Below are positions 36,571 to 45,548 of a stretch of DNA of 64,000 nucleotides, one piece after another. A program made the translations under genes and the position numbers. The number at the start of each line of letters is the position of its first letter. Within the stretch, counting starts at the first letter, position 1. The stretch is taken from the NCBI RefSeq assembly GCF_014203225.1, contig NZ_JACHIO010000012.1:124001-188000 (forward strand). Direction: 5' to 3'. The stretch is from Granulicella mallensis. Its GTDB lineage: Bacteria > Acidobacteriota > Terriglobia > Terriglobales > Acidobacteriaceae. Below the pieces are notes generated by a model. That model was not told the DNA's origin. It saw only the letters and a list, made by a program, of their open reading frames with translations, and did not search any database.

Positions 36571-37545
36571 ATGAGCAGTTTTACGATTCTGTCGTTCGTC
36601 GGCGGGGGCATCCGCGGACTAGCCTCCGCTACGTTGTTGAATGCGCTTTTTGAGAAACACTCCAATGTCGTCTCAGGCGCCAGCATGCTGGCTGGAACCT
36701 CCACCGGCGGTACCATCATCGCCGCTCTGGTGAATGGGGTGAGCCCGCAGGAGATCGTCACCACCTATAGGACCACGGACCGTGAGTTCTATATCAAATA
36801 CTACAGCGGCGGCGATCCTACCAAGCCAGCCTATCCCGTCGAGCTCTTTGCTGCGGGGATGTACGCAAAGTACGGACTCAAGAAACTCAGTGACATCAAT
36901 CAGAAACTTCTCTTCACGACCTTCGACGTCGGCCAGAAGGGCACGCCCTGGCAACCGCTTCTCCTTAACAACTTTCCCCAATCGACTACCTCCGACACCA
37001 AACTCGCGGATGCGGTCGTTGCCACATCGGCCATGCCTGGCATGTTTGGCTCCCATCAGTTCGGCAACTATCAAGGCACGATAGATGGTGCCTTCGTTAA
37101 CCACGACCCCACCCTCGCGGCGATCGCCCTGGCCATTCACTCGGGTGTCAATCCAAGTGATATCGTTGCTATCTGCTTCGGTACAGGTCTCATGGCAAAT
37201 AGTCTTGGAAGCGCAACGAAGACCTGGGGCTTCCAGCAATGGCAAACAGGCGACCCCGACAACCCTTACAACGTTCCGCCTCTCCTCATCAACGGAACAC
37301 CATCGCCAATCCTGAACGCCTCTCTCAACGGAACGTCCACCTGTCTCATCCCCGACCTCGCTCGCATGATGCTGCCTGGTCGCTATGCCTATCTCAACCC
37401 CACCCTCCCCAACTACATTCCCGAGAATGAGACCGACAATCTGGTGCTCGATGAACTGGAAGGACTGGCGAAAGCTGTCACCCTTACCCCCGAATTCGAT
37501 ACCGCAGAAAGACTCGTAAAAGACCACTGGTCCCTGGCCATCTAA
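36571..37545 (+). CDS. Patatin-like phospholipase
   Basis: The 324-residue protein has the patatin oxyanion motif GGGIRG (11-16), the nucleophile elbow GTSTG with Ser44 and the catalytic-dyad Asp172 in DGA. It would hydrolyse acyl lipids. There is no signal peptide or transmembrane helix, so it may act in the cytosol or at the membrane face. AGGAG lies before the ATG at 36571. The gene is monocistronic: an upstream repeat region and a downstream terminator flank it. Confidence 0.92.
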   Translation: MSSFTILSFVGGGIRGLASATLLNALFEKHSNVVSGASMLAGTSTGGTIIAALVNGVSPQEIVTTYRTTDREFYIKYYSGGDPTKPAYPVELFAAGMYAKYGLKKLSDINQKLLFTTFDVGQKGTPWQPLLLNNFPQSTTSDTKLADAVVATSAMPGMFGSHQFGNYQGTIDGAFVNHDPTLAAIALAIHSGVNPSDIVAICFGTGLMANSLGSATKTWGFQQWQTGDPDNPYNVPPLLINGTPSPILNASLNGTSTCLIPDLARMMLPGRYAYLNPTLPNYIPENETDNLVLDELEGLAKAVTLTPEFDTAERLVKDHWSLAI

Positions 37546-37562
37546 CCCTTCCCTGCTCCCGC

Positions 37563-37594
37563 GAGAGATGCGAGTGGCCCCACTCGCATCTCTC
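37563..37594 (+). terminator. Hairpin terminator after the patatin gene
   Basis: Perfect 15-bp arms 37563-37577 and 37580-37594 with a two-base apex, 17 bases after the stop. An AC-rich rather than T-rich tail follows. Confidence 0.65.
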
Positions 37595-37689
37595 ACAAAT
37601 ACAGAGTCACAACTACTTTTCTTACAGCTGCAACTGGTACTTGGCCGAACCGCCTATGGAAAACCACTTAGGTGAACGCTTCACCGCGA

Positions 37690-38964
37690 TTAGAGATAAC
37701 TGAGCCATTTGTTTTCGGGATAAGTTCTCTTATAGTTCGCGTAACGCTTCATAGGCCAATATAGCGATGCGACGATGCCAATCCAGATGAGATAAATAAT
37801 AGGCAAGCTAAAGCCGTAACCTTGCGGCGTCCCAAGTGCCACGCTGCCGTATGGAAGCGGTGTCGTGAAGCGATGCCAGTCATGGCCGGTAAGAGCACAC
37901 GTAATAATCGTGAGGAGATGGATCAAGCCCACGTGCAGTACGTAGTAGGCGAGAGGAACACGTCCATAGACTTCCGCGGTGCTCCGCAGCCAGGGCGCGC
38001 GGCCGGAAGAGATCAACGATTCGAACCAGGCTAAGAGCAGGAGGGAGAGTCCCATCGTGATGCAGATATATTGCAGCGAGGGTGGGTACTTTTCTACGTT
38101 GAGGAAGGTCGTAATGGCAGGCGCTATGCCGTGCTGGCTGGTCCACGTATTGGGATCGCCGTATCCGTGGAAAGCTCGGAGTATCGAAAAGAGTGCAACG
38201 AACCCCGCGCCCAGCCCGGCTGACCAGCGAATGCGCTGCGCAGTTGGCGATATCCATAAGCGGCCAAAGCAGAAGCCCAGGGCCATCAGTCCATTCCAGG
38301 GAACGATAGGGTACAAAATATACAGGATCGGTCTGCCGTGAAAATTCACGAAGCCCGACTCGTGTCCGATCATCCAAAGACCGGACCAATGCCCCAGGGA
38401 AGCCGCATGGATGCCATCCAGAGCGTTATGCCCCGCAACGAAGATCACTCCTATCGCAGCGACCACGGGAATGGGTAACCAGACCAATCCGGACAGAAAG
38501 ACCATCGACACGCCAATCGCCCAGATCACCTGCAGAATGCTGACTCCAGGCATCCCGATCCAGACAAAATAGACGACTGTCAGTTCAAGAAAGATCAACC
38601 AGCAACCGCGTATGGCGAGAAAACGCGAAACTGCGCCTTTGCTTTGTCCCCGTGCGAGTTGCATGTACGCTCCCACTCCAGCGAGAAAGACGAATGTAGG
38701 CGCACAGAGGTGAGTAATCCAGCGGGTAAAGAAATAAGGCAGGCTCAGATGGGAAGGGTCCATCAGGTCGATGTTCTGATTCGTGAAGAAGTCCCTTGTG
38801 TGATCGAGCGCCATGAGAATCATGACCACACCACGGAGCACATCAAGCGAGGGGATACGTGAATTGCTCTTCACGCGATCTGAAGTGGATGTTCCGTTCA
38901 AGCCCTCGTATTTGTCTTGAGGTCGACGAGCGTCAGTGACTTCGTTGCGGGAGTCATGGGCCAT
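37690..38964 (-). CDS. DUF1624 / heparan-acetyltransferase-like membrane protein
   Basis: From ATG 38964 the product is 424 residues with about ten transmembrane helices. The start of the DUF1624 domain (RIPSLDVLRGVVMILMALDH, with TRDFF after it) has the Arg/Asp/His arrangement typical of YeiB/HGSNAT-like acyltransferases. The PYFFTRWITHLCAPTFVFLA and LRSTAEVYGRVPLAYYVLHV segments are also typical. The open frame extends to 39111, but the extra 49 residues lack family resemblance. Substrate unknown; such proteins are thought to acylate or transport small molecules across the membrane. Confidence 0.8.
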   Translation of the reverse strand: MAHDSRNEVTDARRPQDKYEGLNGTSTSDRVKSNSRIPSLDVLRGVVMILMALDHTRDFFTNQNIDLMDPSHLSLPYFFTRWITHLCAPTFVFLAGVGAYMQLARGQSKGAVSRFLAIRGCWLIFLELTVVYFVWIGMPGVSILQVIWAIGVSMVFLSGLVWLPIPVVAAIGVIFVAGHNALDGIHAASLGHWSGLWMIGHESGFVNFHGRPILYILYPIVPWNGLMALGFCFGRLWISPTAQRIRWSAGLGAGFVALFSILRAFHGYGDPNTWTSQHGIAPAITTFLNVEKYPPSLQYICITMGLSLLLLAWFESLISSGRAPWLRSTAEVYGRVPLAYYVLHVGLIHLLTIITCALTGHDWHRFTTPLPYGSVALGTPQGYGFSLPIIYLIWIGIVASLYWPMKRYANYKRTYPENKWLSYL

Positions 38965-39178
38965 CTGTTCGTGCTTAAGTTCCTTCGCCGACAGTTTTAG
39001 ATCAGATTGGCGCTGAGTGAAGCCGCCAATGGCAAACTCCGTGCGGAGAAATCGTAGCAATGGATGAACCTCGTCGAGTGGGAGCTGCCTATGGGGGTGC
39101 AGGAAACGCAAAGAACCCCATAGGCATTACAACCCGCTAACTCACGAAATATTCCCGGAGAATGAACGATTCAGGCGC

Positions 39179-39293
39179 TAGAGCAAATCTCCTGTAGGTG
39201 TATAGCGAAGCCACGACCTTTATGGCCGTTTTTCCCCAGAAAAACGGTACTGCACGCCCGATTCAACTTCCCAGTAACAGGAGATTTGCTCTA
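39179..39293. repeat. 115-bp element with 17-bp terminal inverted repeats and internal hairpin
   Basis: Arms 39179-39195 and 39277-39293 are exact reverse complements. Inside, CCGTTTTT and AAAAACGG pair around a six-base loop (about 39226-39247). The right arm overlaps the end of the flanking oxidoreductase gene and provides its TAG stop (39291-39293 on the minus strand). This is compatible with a small mobile element or bidirectional terminator that has settled at the gene end. Confidence 0.7.
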
Positions 39294-40688
39294 AGATGCA
39301 GCGGAAGAAAACAGAGCGATCAATCCCTCTGGAATCGTAGGATGTGCGAGGATAGCCTCTCGTAGCAAGGTGTAGGGCATCCCTCCCAGCATGGCAATCT
39401 GCACGCAACCCATAATCTCGCCTGCTCCCACACCGAACGCCGCAAATCCGAGGATGCGGTCGCTGTCTCGCTCCACCAGGCACTTGAGGAATCCACGCGT
39501 TTCCATAAGGCTGCGCGCCCGCAGCACATGCGTCATCGGGACCTTGAAGAGACGGTAGGCGATCCCCCTGGCCCGGGCCTCCTTCTCGTTCATTCCAATG
39601 CGTGCGAATTCAGGGTCTGTAAAGAGACAGAAGGGTACCTGTCTCCCCGTAGTCACGTGGTTCCCGCCGAGCAGGTTGTCGCGAACAACGCGGAAGTCAT
39701 CCTCGCTGATGTGGGTGAACTGCGGGCTGCCCGCGACCTCACCCACCGCCCACACTCCGGGCGCAGTCGTCTCCAGGCGCTCGTTTACTTTGATGTAGCC
39801 GCGCTCTGTCAGTTCCACTCCAACGAGGTCCAGCCCGATGTCTTTCGTGTTTGGCACACGTCCAGCCGCTACCAGAAGATGCGTTCCCTCCAGCAACTTC
39901 TCCGTACCATTCTGCGAGAGAGTGACACGGACTGACTTTCCTGAGACTCCAGCGATGCTCTTCAACTTGGCATTCAAAACCAGTTTGATGCCTTCGTCTT
40001 CGAGGAGGCTCTGCAATCCCTCCGTGGTGTCTTCATCCTCGCCATGAATCACACGCTCGTTGCGGTCTACGACCGTGACCTGGCTGCCGAACCGGCGCAT
40101 CGCCTGTGCGAACTCCAGCCCTACGTACCCGGCTCCGAGAATGATCAGGTGCTCGGGCACGACATCGAGCTCCAGAGCCTCAACATGGGTCAGCGGCTGT
40201 GCCACTGCCATCCCGGGAATGTTCTCGATAGCCGCGTGCGTCCCTGTTCCGATCACAATATTCTTGCCGGTCAGCAATCGCTTCGTTCCATCCGCCAGAG
40301 TTGCTTCCAGTATCCTGGGTTCCACAAATCTGCCGGATGCCATGATCAGCTCCGCGCCACTCTGCTTGTAGAGAGCGAGATGCGTGTCTACCAATCCCTG
40401 GACCATCCTGCGCTTGCGATCTCTAACCGCCGGCATATTGACACGAAAGTTATCAACGCTGACGCCAAACTCGTCGCTGCGCCGAACGTTGTGCGCGATC
40501 TGCGCCGTATGAATCACATTCTTACTGGGAAGGCATGCGATGTTCGGGCAGGCTCCTCCAACATACTTGCGCTCGACCACAGCGACGCGCTGGCCTTGCC
40601 CCGCAAAGGTCCAGGCCAGCAATTTCGCGCCTGCACCGCTACCAAGGATCAGAAGATCGTAAACTTCGGGTTGTGCTTGAAGATCCAT
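39291..40688 (-). CDS. FAD-dependent pyridine nucleotide-disulfide oxidoreductase (MerA/RclA-like)
   Basis: From ATG 40688 (GGAG ten bases upstream) the product is 465 residues. It has the FAD site DLLILGSGAGAKLLA, a redox-active disulfide CPNIAC (Cys47, Cys52) in GGACPNIACLPSK, and the NAD(P)H site LIILGAGYVGLEFA. Further segments are GVWAVGEVAGSPQFTHISED, VPFCLFTDPEFARIG and a C-terminal AHPTIPEGL dimerisation segment. It belongs to the lipoamide dehydrogenase/mercuric reductase class. It lacks an N-terminal HMA domain and a C-terminal CC pair, so mercury reduction is unlikely. The adjacent DUF417 gene recalls the E. coli rclA-rclC pair for reactive chlorine resistance. The exact substrate is open. 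Confidence 0.85.
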   Translation of the reverse strand: MDLQAQPEVYDLLILGSGAGAKLLAWTFAGQGQRVAVVERKYVGGACPNIACLPSKNVIHTAQIAHNVRRSDEFGVSVDNFRVNMPAVRDRKRRMVQGLVDTHLALYKQSGAELIMASGRFVEPRILEATLADGTKRLLTGKNIVIGTGTHAAIENIPGMAVAQPLTHVEALELDVVPEHLIILGAGYVGLEFAQAMRRFGSQVTVVDRNERVIHGEDEDTTEGLQSLLEDEGIKLVLNAKLKSIAGVSGKSVRVTLSQNGTEKLLEGTHLLVAAGRVPNTKDIGLDLVGVELTERGYIKVNERLETTAPGVWAVGEVAGSPQFTHISEDDFRVVRDNLLGGNHVTTGRQVPFCLFTDPEFARIGMNEKEARARGIAYRLFKVPMTHVLRARSLMETRGFLKCLVERDSDRILGFAAFGVGAGEIMGCVQIAMLGGMPYTLLREAILAHPTIPEGLIALFSSAAS

Positions 40689-40823
40689 AGGTGATGTTCT
40701 CCGTTGTAGAGGATGCGTGTGAGGATCTCGGCCTCTTTGCATGCTTGTGCCATCAACGCCCTGTTGTCATCCCGAGCGCTCCAAACGGAGAGGAGCGTTG
40801 CAACGCTTCGTCCCGCTTCGCGA

Positions 40824-41387
40824 TTAGCTTTTATTCTCGGAGAGGATAGCCCTTTTGCCGAAATAGGTGACGAGGTAGAACGCTACCCCAAGGGAGATGA
40901 TGTCCTTGAAAAGAAACAAGCCCGTGAGACTCATATACCGTAGCCCTTTAACCACAATCGTTGCGCCCGGAGTAGTAATGATCATCGTACTGGTGATGAA
41001 GAACATGACGCATGCGATGAGCCCACCCACGATACCGGCTTTAGGTTTCAAATAGCCTACGATCATCAAGGTGGCAGCGATCCATTCGGTAAGGCCAATT
41101 AAATCAGAGCCGACATAAGGACCGAATACTTTAAAGTGCCAACTGATCAGCGGGCTATTTGAAACCAGCGGAATAATGCCTTCGGCACCGGGAGCCGTCA
41201 TCTTGAAAGACCCCGCCCAAAGGAGCATCACGATCATGCCGATACTGGAAATCAGGAAAGGGATATTACGATCACTTACCCAGGCAGCTACCTTGGTTAG
41301 GATGCTTTTGGCTTCCATTGAGGAGCCAGCAGAAACCAGGTCTTGATTCTCCGCGTTCATTGATTGTCCAGACGAGACCCGATCCAT
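40824..41387 (-). CDS. DUF417 (YkgB/RclC-like) inner-membrane protein
   Basis: The 187-residue protein has four transmembrane helices and the DUF417 hallmarks LLWAGSFKMTAPGAEGI, SPLISWHFKVFG and GLTEWIAATLMIVGYLKP. In E. coli the family member YkgB is RclC, part of the reactive-chlorine response. AAGGAG is eight bases before the ATG at 41387. It lies 135 bases upstream of the disulfide oxidoreductase on the same strand, supporting a shared oxidative-stress role. An ECF sigma gene lies 220 bases further upstream. Confidence 0.85.
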   Translation of the reverse strand: MDRVSSGQSMNAENQDLVSAGSSMEAKSILTKVAAWVSDRNIPFLISSIGMIVMLLWAGSFKMTAPGAEGIIPLVSNSPLISWHFKVFGPYVGSDLIGLTEWIAATLMIVGYLKPKAGIVGGLIACVMFFITSTMIITTPGATIVVKGLRYMSLTGLFLFKDIISLGVAFYLVTYFGKRAILSENKS

Positions 41388-41607
41388 AAGTACTTCTCCT
41401 TACTGTGGTTGATGTAACTGCATATAAGCGATGACGTAACGAAAGTTAACTGTTTGGCTGCAATCGAAAGACCAAACTCAGCGCATCCCCTTTTCAACCA
41501 GGTTATCGAGCTAAGTGATTCCTGCTCTGCAAAATCGATTGCAGCGTCATGATCAATCGCCGTCTCCAACTGACGAAGCCACGACGGATCTTCGACAGTG
41601 ACGGACT

Positions 41608-42264
41608 TTAGCTGCTTGATTCGTCGCAGTGCGTGAATACCTTCTTGAACCTCATCTCCTTAGAGGTGACGTTGATTGCCTTCAATTGTGGCGTCAGCAA
41701 GCTCTGCAGCATGATTCGAGCCCGGTGGGACATGATATTCACCAGCGAGGCATCCATCTCCAGAATCTGTGCCGTGTCATTTAGATCGAGTTCCTCTACA
41801 TCGCGCAGGAGAAACACTCGCTGGTAAATGTCAGGAAGCCTCCCAAAGCCATGCTGCAGCAGGCTTCTGATCTCCTCGTGCTCGACCACGTCAGAAAGAA
41901 CTTCTTTCCAGTCGCTCAAAAGTGCCGGAGACATAAGCCACTCTTCGCTCTCAGGTTCTAGTAGAGAAGCGGTCTGGATGATCGCCTGTTGCTGCAATCG
42001 GCTCTTTGCCTCATTGATCGCGATATGGATAAACCACGTCCTGAGTTTTCTATCGCCCCGGAAGGAGCCTAGATTCTGAAAGGCCCTAACGAACGTTTCC
42101 TGCGCTACGTCCTCAGCATCCTTATCGTTCTTCATGTAGGAAAGCGAAATCAGGTAGACGCTCCGCTCATAAGGGAGAATTAACTGATGATAAAGCTGGG
42201 TATTTCCAGCCAAAATAACATCAATCAACTCCGACTCTCCTCCGCTTTGGACCATGGGGATCAT
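41608..42264 (-). CDS. ECF-type RNA polymerase sigma factor
   Basis: The 218-residue protein has sigma region 2 (LISLSYMKNDKDAEDVAQET, then FVRAFQNLGSFRGDRKLRTW) and region 4 (RLPDIYQRVFLLRDVEELDL, then NDTAQILEMDASLVNIMSHR), the standard ECF layout. About 20 residues follow region 4. No anti-sigma factor with transmembrane or zinc motifs is adjacent; the 70-codon frame downstream (41357-41569) has no SD and no such motif. Likely targets include the neighbouring DUF417/oxidoreductase pair or the hydrolase run, but no shared promoter motif was established. Confidence 0.9.
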   Translation of the reverse strand: MIPMVQSGGESELIDVILAGNTQLYHQLILPYERSVYLISLSYMKNDKDAEDVAQETFVRAFQNLGSFRGDRKLRTWFIHIAINEAKSRLQQQAIIQTASLLEPESEEWLMSPALLSDWKEVLSDVVEHEEIRSLLQHGFGRLPDIYQRVFLLRDVEELDLNDTAQILEMDASLVNIMSHRARIMLQSLLTPQLKAINVTSKEMRFKKVFTHCDESSS

Positions 42265-42334
42265 TCTTTTGAAGCTGTTTCCAGCGATGTCTTAACCAAA
42301 CGAGCCCGGCTGCTGTTGAGTCCTTCCAGGGCAG

Positions 42335-42952
42335 TCATACCGTTTTCAGAGAGATCGAGTCCGTGCTCTCACCTGGGGGCACTGGAGGTTCCGGCACCAG
42401 ATAAAGCAGGACAGCGCAACACACCAGTGCGAAGCTGCATCGCGGAAACTCGAACCATACGAGCATCGCAGTGAGAAAGAGTCCGAGCGCAACGAGTGAG
42501 CGTATCCAGGCAAGCCTGCGAGTGCGAGGCGAAATCTCCTCAACTACTGCCCGGGTCAGGGCATGGTGCTCGAACTGAAGATAAGCCAACTCCACCAGAA
42601 CAAATACCGCTGCATAAAGGAAGACAGGAACCGCAGCTATACGTGTGCTCGCAACCCATGCCGTTGCAAACGGCACCAGCGATACTGTGAACAAGTGCGC
42701 GAAATTAATCCAAATCAACCGCGGCGTCGACTCATCGGTAAAACGCAGCAGGTGATGGTGATTCGTCCAAACGATGGCGATGAACAGGTAACTTACCAGG
42801 TAGCTCAGCGCAGTCGGCCACAATGGCAGAAGGCATGCGAAGGTGGGGTGCTCTGGCGGCCTCAGGTCCAGAACCATGATCGTGATGATGACCGCAAACA
42901 CCCCGTCTGAAAAGGTAGCCAGTCGTTCAATGTTCGCTTTTCGCGGAGACAT
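42335..42952 (-). CDS. TMEM175-family (DUF1211) membrane protein, putative potassium channel
   Basis: From ATG 42952 (GGGAG five bases upstream) the product is 205 residues. It has the TMEM175 signature RLATFSDGVFAVIITIMVLD in helix 1 and the WTNHHHLLRF segment after helix 3. About six helices follow the bacterial TMEM175 pattern; such proteins form tetrameric potassium channels in characterised cases. It ends 70 bases before the sigma factor gene and begins 66 bases after the SDR gene end, all on the minus strand, so cotranscription is possible. Confidence 0.88.
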   Translation of the reverse strand: MSPRKANIERLATFSDGVFAVIITIMVLDLRPPEHPTFACLLPLWPTALSYLVSYLFIAIVWTNHHHLLRFTDESTPRLIWINFAHLFTVSLVPFATAWVASTRIAAVPVFLYAAVFVLVELAYLQFEHHALTRAVVEEISPRTRRLAWIRSLVALGLFLTAMLVWFEFPRCSFALVCCAVLLYLVPEPPVPPGESTDSISLKTV

Positions 42953-43018
42953 AGGTTCTCCCGTCATGCTGGTTTAGCAAATAGCATTCGCGAACCAAAG
43001 CTGTACTGGGCTCCTGAT

Positions 43019-43792
43019 TCAGATGCCTTTGACTTCGCCGCCATCCATTCGTATAGAAGATCCCGTCATCCACTTCGCCGCCGGCGATACCAGATACGCC
43101 ATCAGATCAGCGATCTCCTCTGGCTTGCCGAAACGGCTGATACCGGCTTCCTCTGGAAACTTCTTCAGCGCCTCTTCCACGGTGAGGTTGTGCGCGGGAG
43201 CCCATTTCGCGAAGAACGATTGCCTGCGTCCGGTCATCACAGCACCTGGAACCACGCTGTTGACCTGCACTCCATCCTTGATCCCCTGCTCTGCAAACGC
43301 TTTTGCGAGGGCAATGATTGCAGCGTTGATCGCGGCGACCGCGGCGAACCCAGGCTTTGGGTCGAGAGCGGCGCTGCCGGAGATCAGGACGACAGATCCA
43401 CCTGAGGCTTTCAACGCATCCCAGGCTCGTACCGTCAGGCGGCGTGCGCCGTGCAGCTTGAGTTCCAATCCGTCATTCCACTGCGCATCCGTCATCTCAA
43501 ACAGATCAATCTGGGGAACAGCTCCCGCAATATTCACCAGGGCGTCGATCCTGCCAAAGCGTTCCAATGTTCCCTTAACGACCGTCTCTACTGCCTGCGG
43601 GTCTCGCAGGTCGAGCGCATAGATAAGCGACTCGGCGCCTGCGGCGCTGACATCGGCCGCAGCCTTTTGCAGTTCATCCTGATTTCTGGCGACGAGCACT
43701 ACGGCTGAAAAATCACGCGCCAAACGCACTGCGGTAGCGCGGCCAATTCCCTGGCTTGCACCGGTAACAACAGCAACAGAGTTGGGCTTCAT
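43019..43792 (-). CDS. Short-chain dehydrogenase/reductase-like protein lacking the catalytic Tyr and Lys
   Basis: From ATG 43792 (GAAAGG five bases upstream) the product is 257 residues with a classical SDR fold. TGASQGIGRATA (10-21) is the cofactor loop, NIAGA (87-91) the core motif, ISGS carries Ser138 and PGAVMTG follows. Where SDR enzymes have YxxxK, this protein reads VAAIN (Val152, Asn156); I checked the codons. The cofactor-binding half is intact, so it may bind NAD(P) without acting as a usual dehydrogenase, or use another mechanism. It lies in a minus-strand run with two hydrolases. Confidence 0.85.
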   Translation of the reverse strand: MKPNSVAVVTGASQGIGRATAVRLARDFSAVVLVARNQDELQKAAADVSAAGAESLIYALDLRDPQAVETVVKGTLERFGRIDALVNIAGAVPQIDLFEMTDAQWNDGLELKLHGARRLTVRAWDALKASGGSVVLISGSAALDPKPGFAAVAAINAAIIALAKAFAEQGIKDGVQVNSVVPGAVMTGRRQSFFAKWAPAHNLTVEEALKKFPEEAGISRFGKPEEIADLMAYLVSPAAKWMTGSSIRMDGGEVKGI

Positions 43793-43881
43793 AAGCACCT
43801 TTCTTCGTCGACACGAGTGTCGTTGAGCACGTTCCATGTTTCTAACGAAGAGGAGGTGCGCCCCTCCTCTTCATTAGCGAT

Positions 43882-44583
43882 TTACGAGGCGAGCGCTCCA
43901 CGCGCAGCTTCCAGAATCACCTCGACCACAAGGTACGGAGCTGTGAGCATGGGAGAGTGATCCACTTTATGCGACCAGATCTTGGCATTCATACGATTTG
44001 CCATGTACCGCTGAGTCTCAGGAAGAATCATGCGGTCTTCTTCCGCAATCAGGAACCACGAGGGCTTCGTCTTCCATGCGGGTGCAGGAACTTTCTCCTG
44101 AATGCACTTCACAGAGATAGGCCTCTGTACTGCAGACGCAATCGTCGTTTGATCCGCAGATGCGTTGTGTGCCACGGCGTTGCTGAAGCCTTCTTCCGGC
44201 ATCCAGATAAAGCCATGCTCATCGGGTGCGAGTTGCGGAGCTTTGGAATGTGGAGCAGCGCGATAAAACACATCCGCGACCGTCTCCCCCTCATCAGGCG
44301 CCAGGGCCGCCACATACACGAGCGACTTGACTCGATCGTCAGACGGGCCAGCGATCACAGCCCCTCCATACGCGTGACCAACCAGAACAACAGGTCCCGT
44401 GGTTCTCTCGATTGCGCGCTGGAGGGCAGCGATGTCATCCGTGAGCGATGTAAGTGGAATCGTTGCGCATGTGACCTTCAGACCCTGTCGCTTCAGGGGC
44501 AGAATGACGTTCTGCCAGCAGGACCCGTCAGCCCATGCCCCATGAACGAGTACAACCGTTACATTTTCAGAAAAAGAATTCAT
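43882..44583 (-). CDS. Alpha/beta-hydrolase (EstC-like) with Ala at the nucleophile position
   Basis: The 233-residue protein starts VTVVLVHGAWADGSCW, the typical opening of this esterase group. The nucleophile elbow reads GHAYGG with Ala71 where Ser is expected (codon GCG). The C-terminal histidine context DHSPMLTAP and acidic EEDRMI are present. Lack of Ser predicts no ordinary esterase activity. It begins 20 bases after the stop of the upstream epoxide-hydrolase-like gene, so the two are cotranscribed. Confidence 0.82.
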   Translation of the reverse strand: MNSFSENVTVVLVHGAWADGSCWQNVILPLKRQGLKVTCATIPLTSLTDDIAALQRAIERTTGPVVLVGHAYGGAVIAGPSDDRVKSLVYVAALAPDEGETVADVFYRAAPHSKAPQLAPDEHGFIWMPEEGFSNAVAHNASADQTTIASAVQRPISVKCIQEKVPAPAWKTKPSWFLIAEEDRMILPETQRYMANRMNAKIWSHKVDHSPMLTAPYLVVEVILEAARGALAS

Positions 44584-44603
44584 CGTGATTCCCTGCCGCC
44601 TTT

Positions 44604-45485
44604 CTATCGCGAGATGCCGTTCGACCCCAGAAACTCTTTGATCGCAGCGGCAATTTCGACGGAGTGTGTCTCTGTAGCAAAATGCCCTGTATCCAGAAAC
44701 TGGACCTTCGCGTTCGGCAGATCCTTGCGGAAGGCCTCGGCCCCTGCCGGAATGAAGAAGGGATCGTTCTTGCCCCAGATTGCCAGCAGCGGCGGCTTCG
44801 ACTTCCGAAGATACTCTTGGAATTTGGGATAAAGCTTCACGTTCGACGCGTAGTCAAGGAACAGATCGAGCTGAATATCCGTATTCCCCGGTCTTTCCAG
44901 CAAAGCAGCGTCCAAAGTGTAAGACTCGGGCGGCACGCTCTCGGGATTTGCGACACCGTGCGTGTACTGCCAGCGAGTTCCATCAAAATTCAAGATGTTC
45001 TTCCGGATCACTTCCCGGTTCTCTGCTGTCGGCGTAGCCCAATACGTTCTGATCGGCCCCCAGGCATCGCCCAATCCTTCTTCGTAGGCGTTACCGTTCT
45101 GCGAGACGATCGCGGTAATTCGCTCGGGGCGGCTCATGGCCAGACGGAGGCCTGTAGGCGCTCCATAGTCGAAGATGTAGATCGCGTAGCGAGTGAGGCC
45201 AAGCGCGTCCGTGAAGGCCTGCACCGTACCGGCCAGCGCGTCGAATGAGTATGTGTAGTTTCGCTTTTCGGGTACTTCCGTAAACCCAAATCCAGGCAGA
45301 TCCGGCGCGATCACCCTGTAGCTGTCCGCAAGACGAGAGATGAGATCGCGGAACATGAAGGATGATGTCGGAAACCCATGCAGCAAGAGCAACACAGGCG
45401 CGGCTGCATCGCCGGCTTCACGGTAGAAGACTTGGATTCCGTCCGCTTCAACTTTATGCACGGATGTCACAGGGACTTGACTCAT
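44604..45485 (-). CDS. Alpha/beta-hydrolase with Asp nucleophile (epoxide hydrolase/haloalkane dehalogenase-like)
   Basis: From ATG 45485 (AGGAG eight bases upstream) the product is 293 residues. HGFPTSSFMFRDL carries the oxyanion region. The nucleophile region YIFDYGAPTGLRLA places Asp where esterases have Ser, as in epoxide hydrolases and haloalkane dehalogenases. IWGKNDPFFIPAGAEAF supplies the acid segment and LDTGHFATETH the catalytic His. Substrate unknown. First gene of the minus-strand hydrolase/SDR run; a 39-bp palindrome lies 64 bases upstream of its start. Confidence 0.86.
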   Translation of the reverse strand: MSQVPVTSVHKVEADGIQVFYREAGDAAAPVLLLLHGFPTSSFMFRDLISRLADSYRVIAPDLPGFGFTEVPEKRNYTYSFDALAGTVQAFTDALGLTRYAIYIFDYGAPTGLRLAMSRPERITAIVSQNGNAYEEGLGDAWGPIRTYWATPTAENREVIRKNILNFDGTRWQYTHGVANPESVPPESYTLDAALLERPGNTDIQLDLFLDYASNVKLYPKFQEYLRKSKPPLLAIWGKNDPFFIPAGAEAFRKDLPNAKVQFLDTGHFATETHSVEIAAAIKEFLGSNGISR

Positions 45486-45548
45486 AAGATCTCTCCTCAC
45501 TACTGCTGGTCATCGTTAACACCACGAGCCGCACCCTATTACGATGCA

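Noticed and set aside
41357-41569. Possible anti-sigma gene next to the ECF sigma factor
   Set aside because: TTG start without SD, no transmembrane helix and no zinc motif. The overlapping frame has no other start codon.
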